64,000 nt of DNA from Bradyrhizobiaceae bacterium PARB1 (GTDB lineage: Bacteria > Pseudomonadota > Alphaproteobacteria > Rhizobiales > Xanthobacteraceae). The translations under genes and the position numbers were made by a program. The notes below the pieces were generated by a model. It had not been told where the DNA came from. It made no database searches and was given only the letters and a program-made list of their open reading frames with translations. The stretch covers positions 62,001 to 126,000 of the forward strand of contig NKIY01000015.1 of NCBI GenBank assembly GCA_002256345.1. The letters run 5' to 3'. This document shows, piece by piece, positions 1 through 10,600 of this stretch; the stretch's first letter is position 1, and every line of letters starts with the position of its first letter.

Positions 1-3000
1 CCGAGATTGAGCGTCGTGAGATGCGCGATACCGTTCACGGTGATGAGATCGTCGCCACCACCAGCGTTGACGGTCACGGGCGCGACGGTCGCCGAGATCG
101 TGACGGTGTCGGCGGCGTCCCCGAGATCAAGGATCGCCGCCGCAACACCCTCGAACTCGACGCGGCGCGGCATCTGGGCGGCCGTGATCAGGCCGACAGT
201 AGATGAGACAGCGCCGACTTCGAGATTGACCATCGGTCCGGAGCTGACGACAAAGCGGTCGCCGGCATTGCCGCCGCCGCGCACATGAACGGCGCCGTTG
301 ATCTGCGACAGGCCGACGCCGGTGACATCCGAGCCCAGCGTCACCGTATCGGCGCCACTGCCGGCATCGACGGTGGTGGCGGTCGAGGTCGCCGCAATGC
401 GAACGGAATCGTCGCCCGAACCGAGCTTCACCGCGACCGAAGCGAAGTTGCCGTAGGAGATCCCGACCGTCTGGTCGATCAGGGTCTGATCGGCCGAGCC
501 CATGCCGAAGCCGAAGATGCGGTTGCCATTGCCGCCGCCGATCAGGCCGGCATTGGCCGCGGTGTCTCCGCTGTCATCCACCACGAGCGTGTTGGTGCCG
601 GTGCCGCCGAGCAGTTCGAGCGTGCCGTCGACATTGTTTAGCGTGCCATCAGCCCCCGACACGGTGACGCGATCGTCGCCGCCACCGAGATCGATTGTCG
701 TGACCGTGGTCGCCCAGGTGGAGCGCACGACTACATCGTCGGCGCCATCGCCGAGCCTGAGCGACAGCGAGCGGAGCTTCTCGTAGTTCACCACCCCACC
801 GATGCCGAAGCCAGTCAACGCATCCTTGGTGACAACGCCCGTGACGCCAGGTCCCGCGCCGGTATTGTCGAGATCGAGGATGGCGAGATTGTCGACGCCG
901 CCCAGAATAGTCAGCGTACCGGCGATGGTGGACAGGCGACCGCCGCTATTGGTCGTCGCCGTCGCATTGCTGCCGACGCGGATGATGTCGGCAGCATTCA
1001 CCGTCGAAATCGTCATGCGCGTGCCCGCCGCCACACGGCGGATCACGAATGTATCGATGTCGCGGCCGCCCGAGATCGCCACCGCGGCCGCATTGATCGT
1101 GCCCTGCAGATCGATGAGTGCGCCGACGCGATCCTGATCGGTCGCCTCGTCATCGGCCATTAGCGTGACATTTCCATCATTGCCATTCGCGCCGTTGGCC
1201 GTGATCACACCACCCTGCGCCAGGATGATGTCGTCGCCCGCATTGATCACGACATTGCCGAGCGCGGCCGTCAGCAGCGACGCCGCGCCGAACACAATAT
1301 TCTCGCCGGTCGCGACGCTATCTCGCGTGGCCACCGCAATGTCGCCGGTCGCGGATGTCACCGTGCCGATGCCGAGCCCGGCATAACCGCCGCTCAGATA
1401 GACATCGACCACATTGATGCCCGTCTGCGCGGTCGCATTCAGCGATCCTGCCGTGCCGGCGGCGTCGATACGCAGCGCGCGTCCGACCTCGCCGATCGAT
1501 CCTGTACCCGCGCGCAGATTGAGGGTGGCGCTCTTCACATTGATCGCGACATTGCTGTCGGCATCGAGGATCGATCCGGTCGCAGTCAGATTCACCGTGC
1601 CCGCGGTCGAGCGGACATAGCCGAGCTCCAGATTGCCGGTCTCGCTGATCCAGATATTCCCGGCCGCGAGCGCATCGAGGCGCGTGCTCTGGGTCAGGAT
1701 CGGGCTGGTCGCGGAGCCGATGCTGCCGGCCGCGGCCGACAGGAACAGCGTGGTCGCCTCGATCCGGCCGCCGGGCGCATTGATGATGTTGCCGGCCGCC
1801 GTGGAGATGGTCACCGCGCCATGGCCGTTCTGGATCGCATCGGTCAGCGTAACATGGGTCGGCGTGGCCGAGGTGTTCTCGATGGTGATGATCGTGTGAC
1901 CGGCGTCGCTGGTGACGACCGGGACGAAGCGCGTGCGCTCGGTGACGTTGACGACGAGATTCTGCGCATAATTCGGCGTCGCAGCCACCGGATTGATCAA
2001 GCCGACTTCGAGATGGATGTTCGACTTGTTGGTGACGGTGACGCGGTCGAACGAGGTCAGGAACGTAATGCTGCTGTTGCCCTCAATCGAATTTTCCGCC
2101 GGCGTCGTGCCATAGCCGGCCGGGGTCGGATCGAAGCGCGTCGGCGAGATCGTGAAGGTCGCGGTGCCGGCCGCTGTGGACGTGTTGACGATGTCCGGCA
2201 GGACGAAGATCGGTCCGGTGGGATCCGGAATAAATTGATCGAAGCCGACCTGCTTGGTGATGTGCCCGTTTTCGTCGATCACCAGTTCCGGCGAAGGCGG
2301 ACCGGCCAGGAAGACATCGGAATTGAAGTTGATGGTGCGCGGATAATAGATCGTCTCGCTGGTCTTCTCGTCACCGGTATCGATCAGAGCGCCATGCGAG
2401 CTGGCATCGGTGAAGCCCGATACGGACGGCGTTGCGATCGCATCCACGGCAAGCGCCCGGGTGCGAATGATCGACCCGGCCTCGGTCAGGACCCGCGTCT
2501 CGACAGCAAAATCATTCTTGGCATTGGTATTGGTCGAAGCGCCGAGACCGTGCGTGGTGGCATCGGCCTTGGCCAGGCTGGTGACGCTGTCGTGATGCGC
2601 CTTGATGTTCACCTGATTAGCGCCGGACAGAATTGCTCCGCCGCGCACTTTGATGTCGGCGAGCGAGGTCGAGAAACCCGTCGCCTTGTTGATGACAGCG
2701 TCCGCATAGGAACCGGCGCCGAGCGCACTCGATGTCGATTTGGCGTCCGCCGACAGATCCAGCGATGTCACATCGGCCAGGATGTCGAGGCGATTGCCGG
2801 CGCGCAGCTCGGCTGAAGCGCCGATCTCCGTGGTGGTGGCTTCGCCGAAATTCAGCGTCGCCGACGTACGCGTATCGACGCCAAGGCCGCCTGCGCTCGC
2901 GGTGACTTTCGAGGTCGCCTTCTGCTTGTTGCGGGCCTCGACCACGAGATCGGTGCCGGCCGTCAGCCGCGCCGAAGCGCCAACCGAGACCGAGGTGCGG

Positions 3001-6000
3001 TCGGTCTGGTTCAGCGTCGCATCGGCGCGGACGATGGCGATCAATGCGCCGCTTCCGGCATCGCCGGTCGCACTGCCGGTGTTGAAGGAGTTCGCACGCA
3101 GCGTCACCGCGTCCTGTGCAACGATCACCACACTGTCGCCGATGGTGACCTTGTTCTCCGTAGACAGTGTCGTGGTCGCACCGCCGATGATGACGGTGAC
3201 GCCGCCGTAATTGCCGGCATCGCCATTGGCGCCCGCCGTCATGGTCGAGGTCGAGATCGCCGACACAGATCCGCTCGCGGTGATCTGTGCCCCCTGCCCC
3301 ACGGTCACGGAGGTGGTCGGGTCAACCTCCATCTTGATGCTGAGGCCCTGCCCGCTCAGTACGCCGCCGCCGGCGGCAATGCCGTTGAGCTTGGCATTGA
3401 TCGTATGATCGGCGGTGACATTGACGTTACGTCCGCGGATCACCGCCATCTTGCCGACGCTGGCGCTCACCGTCGGATCGATCTTCGCCTGCGCGATCAC
3501 GAAACCGACGGCAATGCCTCCGATGGCTTCGCCGATCACATCCAGTCTGTCCGCCGTCACCGTGCCATTGGCACGCACATTGAGGTCGCCCGCCGCATTG
3601 ATGAAGCCACCGTCGCCGATCCGTGCATCCACGGCACCGCCGACATCGAGAATCGTGGCGCCGGCCGCGACGCCGAGAATGCCGCCGCCGATGGCGATGC
3701 CCATGGGCAGGCCGGCATTGAGCGGATTGACGCCGATGGTCCGCGTTGCCTCCGCGCTGACACCGCCGCCGATCGCCGCACCGAGCGTGCCGATCTGCGT
3801 ATAGCTACCGATGATCGCCTGGCTCGAGCCGTTGATCGTATCGGCGACCACGGCTGCCCCGAGACCGGCGATGCCGGACACCGCCGCCGCACCATTGGCG
3901 AGGTAGTGATTGATCGTCCCTCCGGACGTGACCTTGACGCCGCGCACACCGGTGATGACAGTCGCCGTTGTCGGCGACGACGCTTCGGTGGTCAGCACGT
4001 CGCGGGAATCCGGCGTCGGCGTGGCGCCGATCATCGCCCGCGCCGAGCTGCCGTCGTTGATGACAGATACCGCGCCGCCGAGCGACACGAAGCCGCTGAT
4101 CGCACCGGCGAAGCCGAGGACATGCAGGTTCGAGGTCAGGCCGGCAGCGACATTGACGTCGCCTGACGTCGTGCTGTTGCCGGTGATCGTCACCTGCGGC
4201 GCAATGACGGCGGTGACATCCGCATCGACGTTCAACACCGCAAGGCCAATGCCGATCGCGCCTGCGCCGCCGGCAAGACCGCCGGTCCGGCCATTGAAAT
4301 CGAGCTTCTGCTGCGCGCCGACATTGACGCTGCCCGTCTCGATCACGGCGCCGGGCAGGATCGCGGCGGTGGTGCCGCTGGAGATATTGGTCCGCGCCGA
4401 AGTCGCCGCGCTGACGCGGCCCGACGGTGAATTGTTGCTCGAGGCCGACTTGCCGAGATTGCCGATCTGGGCGCCGCCCGCGATGAGCTGATGCTGGGTG
4501 CCGGTGGTGCCGGCAAGATCGAGATCGATGGCGCGGCCGGCCACCGCATCCTCATAAGTCGCGGCCAGCTTCACCACATTCGGATTGCCGGTCTTGATGG
4601 CGAAATAGACCTTGCCGTCGGTCAGGCCACGGATCGCATTGCCGCCGCCCGCACTATAGACGACCGTATCGCCGGTCTTGAAGCCACGATCCGAACCGAG
4701 ATCGATGCTGTCCGTCGCAGCGTTGACCTTGATGGCCGGATTGAACGCAGCCCCCGCCGGATCGCTGCTCTGCATCCGGCTCGTCAGCGCGTTCACGGTG
4801 CTGTCGACGAAGCCCAACACCGACGAATTGTTGTCGCCGCTGAGCGCACCCGAGCTGCCGCCCGAGGTGGAATAACCGTCGGAGAAGTTACCACCGATCG
4901 TATAGACGACGATGCCGCCGCCGAGCCCGACCAGGCCGGCGCCGACACTGATGGCGTTGGAATTCACGTTCCAGCGCGACAGCGCGTAGCTGTCGACCTG
5001 ATTGCGCGCCTTGATCGTGGCAGCGCCGATCAGCGCCTGGGTGTCGTTGCGCAGGATGCCGATATCGACGGACGCACCGATGCCGCCGCCGAGGCTGGCG
5101 CCGATTGCACCGGCCACCGACAGGATGTCCATCTTGTTGGTCGCCGCGACGACGACGCTCTGATTGGCGTTCGCCGAAGCCGGCGTCGTGTGCTGATTGA
5201 TCAGCGCGCCGCCGCCGATGGTGGCGATGGTATCGGAGTCGACGGATTCAACCGTCACCGCACCGGCAATGCCGAGATAGTTGCCGACGCCGAGGCTGGC
5301 GCCGACCGAGAGCAGGTTTTCCGACGACGACGCCTGCACGGCGACGCCCGGCAGCGCCATGGTGTTGAAGCCGCCATTGGAGAAAGTGCCGTTGATCAGG
5401 CTGTTGAGATTGCCGCGATTGCCGTTGGCATCGACGCTCGCGGTGTCGGCGATCGATGCCATCGTGACCTTCTTGATCGAGATCACATTGACCGCGCCGG
5501 CCCCGCCGCCGGTCGAAATACCGACGCCCGCAGCGCCGCCGATGGCATAGGCGGTCGTATCGTCCAGTGCATTGACCAGCACGCTGCCTTCGGCGCTGAC
5601 CTGCACGCGGCCGGCGATCGAGGCGATGGTGGTGGTGTCGATGACGATCACCGCCGCAGAGCCGCCGATACCGACACCGCCAGACAGCGCGATGCCCGCA
5701 CCGATGCTGAGGATGTCGGTCTGGGCATGCGACTTCACCGCCACATTGCCCTGCGCATTGATGACGGTGTCGTAGCCGGCGCCGCTGCTGCTGGTCTTGC
5801 CCTGGATGAAGGCTTCGGTCGTGCCCATCAGCACCGGCGCAGCAAAGCCAGGCGCGGCCGAGAACGTGCCCGAACCGGCCAGGCCGACGCCGATGGCGAG
5901 GCCGTTGTAAGTGCGGCCGGCGGCGACCAGCATGTTCTGCCCGCTGCCTGCACCGGTATTCACCGCATTGATCTGCGCGCCCTGATCGATATAGGCGCGG

Positions 6001-7619
6001 GTGTTGATCGTATGCACCGCGACGGTGCCCGCAATGGAGCCCGAACCGGTGCCCGCGATCGCCACGCCGACGCCTGCGCTGGTGATATTGTTAAGACTGA
6101 CCGCAACCACGATCAGGCCGCTCTGCGCTGCCGTCTGCGCGCCGCGCTTGCGGTCGAGGGTGAGCGCTCCAGCAACCGACGGATCGAGCGCATCGAGACT
6201 GCTGTTGTTGAGTGCAGGCGCACCCGTGTGGCTCAGCGTCTCGATCACATGGCGCGCCGCGCCTTCGAGCCCGTTGTCGGTGAGATCGATCCGATTGCCG
6301 GCCTGCGCGTCGGCGAGCGAGGCTGCCAGCGCGAAATGGTTGCTGTCGATGCGGATGACGAAGTAACGGCCGCCGGTGCGCAGCCCGCCGAGCGGCAAGG
6401 ACTCGCCGGTATAGATCACCTCGGTGCCGGTGCTGAAACCATGATCGCCGGCGGCAATGCTGTTGGCCGTATAGTCCACGGCAGACGTCGCGAAATCATT
6501 GGTATTGGCCGCGCTCTGCGTCAGCTGGCCGCCCGAGGTGACGCCGAAATCGCCGGTATTGGCGACGATGGACGATTTGCCCGCCTTGGCGAGCGCCGTC
6601 ACCGACGCATTCGCTGCGATGAAGGCTTCCGTCGTCTTGTTGATCACGCCAACACCCGCGGCGATGCCCACCGCCCCGGTGCCTGCGCCGGCAATATTGC
6701 CCGATACCTGATCGAGATCGGTGGCCTCTTCCGCCGACACCAGCACATTGGCATCGGCACGCACCACGGCGCCATCGCCGATAAAGGCGCGGGTGGTGAG
6801 GTCGAGCACCTGGACACCCACCGTCAGCGCTCCGGCGCCGGTGGTGCCGATGGCGGCAGCAGCCGACACCGAGGTGATGTCGATGTCGCTCTTCGCCATC
6901 ACGATGACATTGTTGCCAGCGGTCGCCTTCGCGCCCTGGTCGATGAAGGCTTCGATGCGGCGACGGATGATGCCCGCATCGGCGCCGATGCCGACGCCGA
7001 CCTTGCTGCCGGACAGTGCGCCCGCAACGCCGACCAGCGCGAGATGGCCGCGCGCGACGATGTTGATGTCGTTCAGCGAGGTGATGCCGGCGCCTGCGCC
7101 CGGCACCGCATCAACGCGCTTCTGGCCTGCGCTGGCGCTGACATCGATATAGGTGACGGTGGCTGCGCCCGAAACGGCCGCATTGGTGGAGATCGCGCCG
7201 CCGACACCGATGGTGACGATGGACTCGTCCGAATTGGCTTCGATGGAAACGCCCTTGCGGCTGTTGCCGAGCACGTCAGTAAAAGCATTGATCCCGTCGC
7301 CCTGCACGGTCGCCGCGGCATCGATCCAGGCTTCGGTAATGTCGATCACGGTGACATTGGTGACCGAGAGGCCGACAGCGGTCTTGCCGCCGATGGCGAG
7401 ACCGCCGGCAATGGTGACGATGCTGGCGCTGTTCTGCGCGATCACGCGCACATTGTCGCGCGCCTTTACATTGGCGGTGGCGCCGGCAATCGCGGCGATC
7501 ACATCGTTGTCGATCACATTGACCGACACCGAGCCGCCGATGGTGACGTTCTTGCTGCCGCCGGCTGCGCCGATGGTCAGCGCATGGATCGCCGCCGCCT
7601 CCCTGGCATCGACGATCAC
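1..7619 (-). CDS. Giant LEPR-XLL-type adhesin, downstream part (frameshifted continuation, runs off left edge)
   Basis: Reading the minus strand in the frame whose codons begin at 7619 gives about 2539 codons with no stop, down to the window edge. This continues the gene at 7616-14809 after a one-base frame change. The translation is the same sort of sequence as the upstream part: repeated stretches such as GSVLVNA or GNVAVKS followed by glycine/alanine-rich beta segments (AGVGISTGGGAG, VGVAIAGTGSG). Two further GHGF/TGD-type modules lie near 6480-6240 and 4740-4510. Toward the left edge it changes to calcium-binding-like GDG/GGGDD motifs (LGDGADDVVV, LGGGDDRVTV, NAGGGDDLITV), which resemble degenerate RTX repeats. 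This suggests an approach to the C-terminal part of a secreted protein, possibly type I secreted. The true C terminus is not in the window. Without a working frameshift this half is not translated from the upstream start. Confidence 0.75.
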   Translation of the reverse strand, partial: MIVDAREAAAIHALTIGAAGGSKNVTIGGSVSVNVIDNDVIAAIAGATANVKARDNVRVIAQNSASIVTIAGGLAIGGKTAVGLSVTNVTVIDITEAWIDAAATVQGDGINAFTDVLGNSRKGVSIEANSDESIVTIGVGGAISTNAAVSGAATVTYIDVSASAGQKRVDAVPGAGAGITSLNDINIVARGHLALVGVAGALSGSKVGVGIGADAGIIRRRIEAFIDQGAKATAGNNVIVMAKSDIDITSVSAAAAIGTTGAGALTVGVQVLDLTTRAFIGDGAVVRADANVLVSAEEATDLDQVSGNIAGAGTGAVGIAAGVGVINKTTEAFIAANASVTALAKAGKSSIVANTGDFGVTSGGQLTQSAANTNDFATSAVDYTANSIAAGDHGFSTGTEVIYTGESLPLGGLRTGGRYFVIRIDSNHFALAASLADAQAGNRIDLTDNGLEGAARHVIETLSHTGAPALNNSSLDALDPSVAGALTLDRKRGAQTAAQSGLIVVAVSLNNITSAGVGVAIAGTGSGSIAGTVAVHTINTRAYIDQGAQINAVNTGAGSGQNMLVAAGRTYNGLAIGVGLAGSGTFSAAPGFAAPVLMGTTEAFIQGKTSSSGAGYDTVINAQGNVAVKSHAQTDILSIGAGIALSGGVGIGGSAAVIVIDTTTIASIAGRVQVSAEGSVLVNALDDTTAYAIGGAAGVGISTGGGAGAVNVISIKKVTMASIADTASVDANGNRGNLNSLINGTFSNGGFNTMALPGVAVQASSSENLLSVGASLGVGNYLGIAGAVTVESVDSDTIATIGGGALINQHTTPASANANQSVVVAATNKMDILSVAGAIGASLGGGIGASVDIGILRNDTQALIGAATIKARNQVDSYALSRWNVNSNAISVGAGLVGLGGGIVVYTIGGNFSDGYSTSGGSSGALSGDNNSSVLGFVDSTVNALTSRMQSSDPAGAAFNPAIKVNAATDSIDLGSDRGFKTGDTVVYSAGGGNAIRGLTDGKVYFAIKTGNPNVVKLAATYEDAVAGRAIDLDLAGTTGTQHQLIAGGAQIGNLGKSASSNNSPSGRVSAATSARTNISSGTTAAILPGAVIETGSVNVGAQQKLDFNGRTGGLAGGAGAIGIGLAVLNVDADVTAVIAPQVTITGNSTTSGDVNVAAGLTSNLHVLGFAGAISGFVSLGGAVSVINDGSSARAMIGATPTPDSRDVLTTEASSPTTATVITGVRGVKVTSGGTINHYLANGAAAVSGIAGLGAAVVADTINGSSQAIIGSYTQIGTLGAAIGGGVSAEATRTIGVNPLNAGLPMGIAIGGGILGVAAGATILDVGGAVDARIGDGGFINAAGDLNVRANGTVTADRLDVIGEAIGGIAVGFVIAQAKIDPTVSASVGKMAVIRGRNVNVTADHTINAKLNGIAAGGGVLSGQGLSIKMEVDPTTSVTVGQGAQITASGSVSAISTSTMTAGANGDAGNYGGVTVIIGGATTTLSTENKVTIGDSVVIVAQDAVTLRANSFNTGSATGDAGSGALIAIVRADATLNQTDRTSVSVGASARLTAGTDLVVEARNKQKATSKVTASAGGLGVDTRTSATLNFGEATTTEIGASAELRAGNRLDILADVTSLDLSADAKSTSSALGAGSYADAVINKATGFSTSLADIKVRGGAILSGANQVNIKAHHDSVTSLAKADATTHGLGASTNTNAKNDFAVETRVLTEAGSIIRTRALAVDAIATPSVSGFTDASSHGALIDTGDEKTSETIYYPRTINFNSDVFLAGPPSPELVIDENGHITKQVGFDQFIPDPTGPIFVLPDIVNTSTAAGTATFTISPTRFDPTPAGYGTTPAENSIEGNSSITFLTSFDRVTVTNKSNIHLEVGLINPVAATPNYAQNLVVNVTERTRFVPVVTSDAGHTIITIENTSATPTHVTLTDAIQNGHGAVTISTAAGNIINAPGGRIEATTLFLSAAAGSIGSATSPILTQSTRLDALAAGNIWISETGNLELGYVRSTAGTVNLTATGSILDADSNVAINVKSATLNLRAGTGSIGEVGRALRIDAAGTAGSLNATAQTGINVVDVYLSGGYAGLGIGTVTSATGDIAVATRDSVATGENIVFGAASLLTAALGNVVINAGDDIILAQGGVITANGANGNDGNVTLMADDEATDQDRVGALIDLQGTINAAAVAISGGRDIDTFVIRRVAAGTRMTISTVNAADIIRVGSNATATTNSGGRLSTIAGTLTILGGVDNLAILDLDNTGAGPGVTGVVTKDALTGFGIGGVVNYEKLRSLSLRLGDGADDVVVRSTWATTVTTIDLGGGDDRVTVSGADGTLNNVDGTLELLGGTGTNTLVVDDSGDTAANAGLIGGGNGNRIFGFGMGSADQTLIDQTVGISYGNFASVAVKLGSGDDSVRIAATSTATTVDAGSGADTVTLGSDVTGVGLSQINGAVHVRGGGNAGDRFVVSSGPMVNLEVGAVSSTVGLITAAQMPRRVEFEGVAAAILDLGDAADTVTISATVAPVTVNAGGGDDLITVNGIAHLTTLNL

Positions 7620-10600
7620 GCTGCCGCGGCATCGATCACCGAACTGTCGATCTTCGCCGTGACGGTGTTGGCGATGTAATTGGCGCCGATGGCCGCGCCG
7701 ACCGGCGAGCCCTTGGTGGAAATGGCGACACCGCCGGTCAGCGCATTGATGGTGGATTCGTCGCTGGCCTTCACCGACACATTGCCGCTGCCGCCCGCCG
7801 TGACGCGGGAGCCGCCGGAGATCGTCGCCTCGACATTGTTGAGGATGCCGTTGACCGCAAGGCTGGCGCCGATATCGACACCGCTCCCGCCGCCGCCCGC
7901 CGCACCGATGGCCGCCGCCGCGATCTTGCCGGAGACCGGAATCAAGCCGTCTTGGGTCGAATGCGCGGTCAGGGTGACATCGCCGCTGCGCGCGGTGACG
8001 GTCGCGTTGTCGATGGTCGCGCGCACCTTGAGCGCGATCTGGTTCCAGCCAAGCCCGATGCCGTAGCCCGAGCCCTGCGTGCCGATGCCGAGTGCACCGG
8101 CAACCGCGACGATGACGGTGTTGTCCTTGGCTTCCAGCGAGACGCGCGAGGCCGCGACATCGGCATTCTGGATGCCGGCATGGATCGAGGCAGCATTGTC
8201 ACGCGTGAAGACGCGCTCATCCGTCGAGACGATATTGATGCCGATGGTGAAGGCCGCACCGGTGGCGTTGGCGCCCGTGGCGGCACCGACCGACACGGCG
8301 ACCGCCGACAGCGACTGATCGTTCATCGCCGTGATGGCGAGCTCATTGCCGGTTGTCGCATTGCTGCCGAGCACGAGACTGCCGCGACGCACGGTGCCGA
8401 ACACGCCAGCCTGGGTCTGCGCGGCCAGCTGGTTGAAACCGATCGAGGCACCGATGCCTTTGGCGCCGGCAGTCCCTGCTCCGCCGCCGCCGATGGCGAT
8501 GACATCGGCCTCGTTGATGGCCTGGATCCGCGCATCCACGGATTCCCGGATATTGGACACATCGGCGCCGTCGATCAGCGCACGGGTCTTGTCCACAAGG
8601 CGATTGATCGAGACCGAGCCGGCAAAGGCATTGGCCTGACCGGTATTCATATTGGCCGAGATGGCCGCGGTCAGCGTCGCGAGCACCCCGCCGCGGGTCG
8701 CCTTGATGGAGATCTCGTCCTGGCCGGCCTGATCCGCACCGCGGCTAGACACCGTGAGGCCATTGCCTGCACCGCTGAGACGATTGGCGATGAAGGCCTG
8801 CGTATTGGTGGTGATCTGATTGACGCCGAAAGCGCCGCCAGCCGTGGTGCCGCCGCCATTGACGGTGCCGGCCGAAGTCGCGACCGCAATGCCGCCGACA
8901 AAGGCGACAACGATCGGATCGTTCACCGCTTCCAGCGCCAGCAGGCCCGTCTGCAGCACGCCGCGCGCATTGATGTAAGCGAGCGTGGTCTGGTCGAACA
9001 CATTGACGCTGGCGCTGCCGGCGATGCCGTAGCCGCTCTTGCCCGACGGCGGCGCGGTCGCCGCCTCGCCGAACAGGCCCGGCAGGCTGATGCCGTCGAG
9101 CGGATCGTCGGGCTCTTCCGACAGCGGCACCGGGGCGCCCGGCTGCGAGGAGATCACCGTGCCGGTGGCGACGACGTTGACCCAGACGCCTCCCGTATGC
9201 GCCGAGATCGACGTATTGCCGACATCGAGCGTCACGGCGCCGGTCGGCGTCGTATCCGCGCTCGACGGCGCTGCGCCGACGAATGCGGCGACCTTGGAGA
9301 CGACATCGTTGGTCAGCACGGACAGACCGATACCGGTCGAGCCCGCGCCGCCGGAGATGATCGAGCCGGCGATGCCGACCTGCGTGCCGCCAGTCTTGGC
9401 CTCGATGATCAGCGCCCCGCCGCCGGTGACGGTCGGCCCGGCCGTATTGGTGGCGAGCAGCCCGGCCTGGATGTCGCTGCGCTGGCGCAGGATCAGGCCG
9501 CTGCCGCCGAAGGCCAGCTTGCCCTTATCGTCGGTCTTGCCGCCGGATTGCGCGATGGCGACGCGCAGAATGTCTTCGGTCGCCTTGACGGTCAGCGATC
9601 CCGCCGAGCCGATCCCGATCTTCACATCGCCTTCGATGGTGGCATGAACGGTGTTCTCGATATCGTCGAACAGCACCGAGCCGCCGAGCGATTTCGAGCC
9701 AGAACGGCCATAGAAATCGACGATATCGCCGCCGGACAGAAGCTGCCCGGCCTTCTTGTTTTCATAGATGCCCTTGCCGATCGGGCTTTCGCTCAGCGAC
9801 CATTTGCCGATACCCGCCATTTCGGCGAATTCCATCTTGGTGCTGGCGGTGACGACAACCGACTGCGCATTGTTACCGGCTGCCGGCAACATCTGGTTGA
9901 TGCGCGCGCCGGACTTGATGGTCGCTGTGCTGGTGTTGAAATAGGTGTTGACCGCGACGGCGCCGGAGATCGCCATTGACTGGGTCTCGGCAGCCTTGGC
10001 GCGCGCCATCACGAAGGTGTTCATGAACTTGGAGCCGATGCCGAACGTGCCGTCGAGCAGATCGGTCAGCGCGCTGACGCCGCGATTGGCGATGTCCTGG
10101 GGGATGCCGAGGATAAGATCCGCCGGCAGGATGAGGAACGGATAGGACAGCGCCGCATTCACCGTCACGGTGCCCGCGGCATCGACCTGCGAATTGCCAT
10201 AGATCGTCGCGGCGACGTCGTTCTTGTAGTAACCGACAGCGAAGGACAGGCTGACGGTGGCGCCCGGTTCGGTCGCCTTGGTCTTCGACTTCGAGACGTC
10301 CGACTGCGCGATCAGTTGCGTCTTCTGCGTCGTCTTCGCGATCACGTCCACATGGCCGCCGGTCTGCACCACCGTCGGTTTCGCAACGGTCGCGTTCTTG
10401 CCGATCGAGGCCTCGACGTCGTGGATCACCACATTGACCGCGACCGCGCCAGCTGCGCTGAGGCCGTCATTGGTGATGTCCTTGCCCGCCCCGTTCTTGC
10501 CGCTGGTCGCGGAGGCATTGCCGAAGATCGCGGCCAGCGCGATATCCGGCTTCGACAGGATGTCTTTGTATTTGGTCGGATTGAACTTGCCGCCGATTTC

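Noticed and set aside
4491-7679. Plus-strand frame of about 1060 codons opposite the giant gene
   Set aside because: It is the antisense of the minus-strand repeat gene. Composition (Arg/Asp/Ala/Gly with His) is typical of an antisense shadow in high-GC DNA and no domain is seen.
7952-9979. Plus-strand frame of about 675 codons
   Set aside because: It is antisense to the giant adhesin frame and has shadow-like composition with no family motif.
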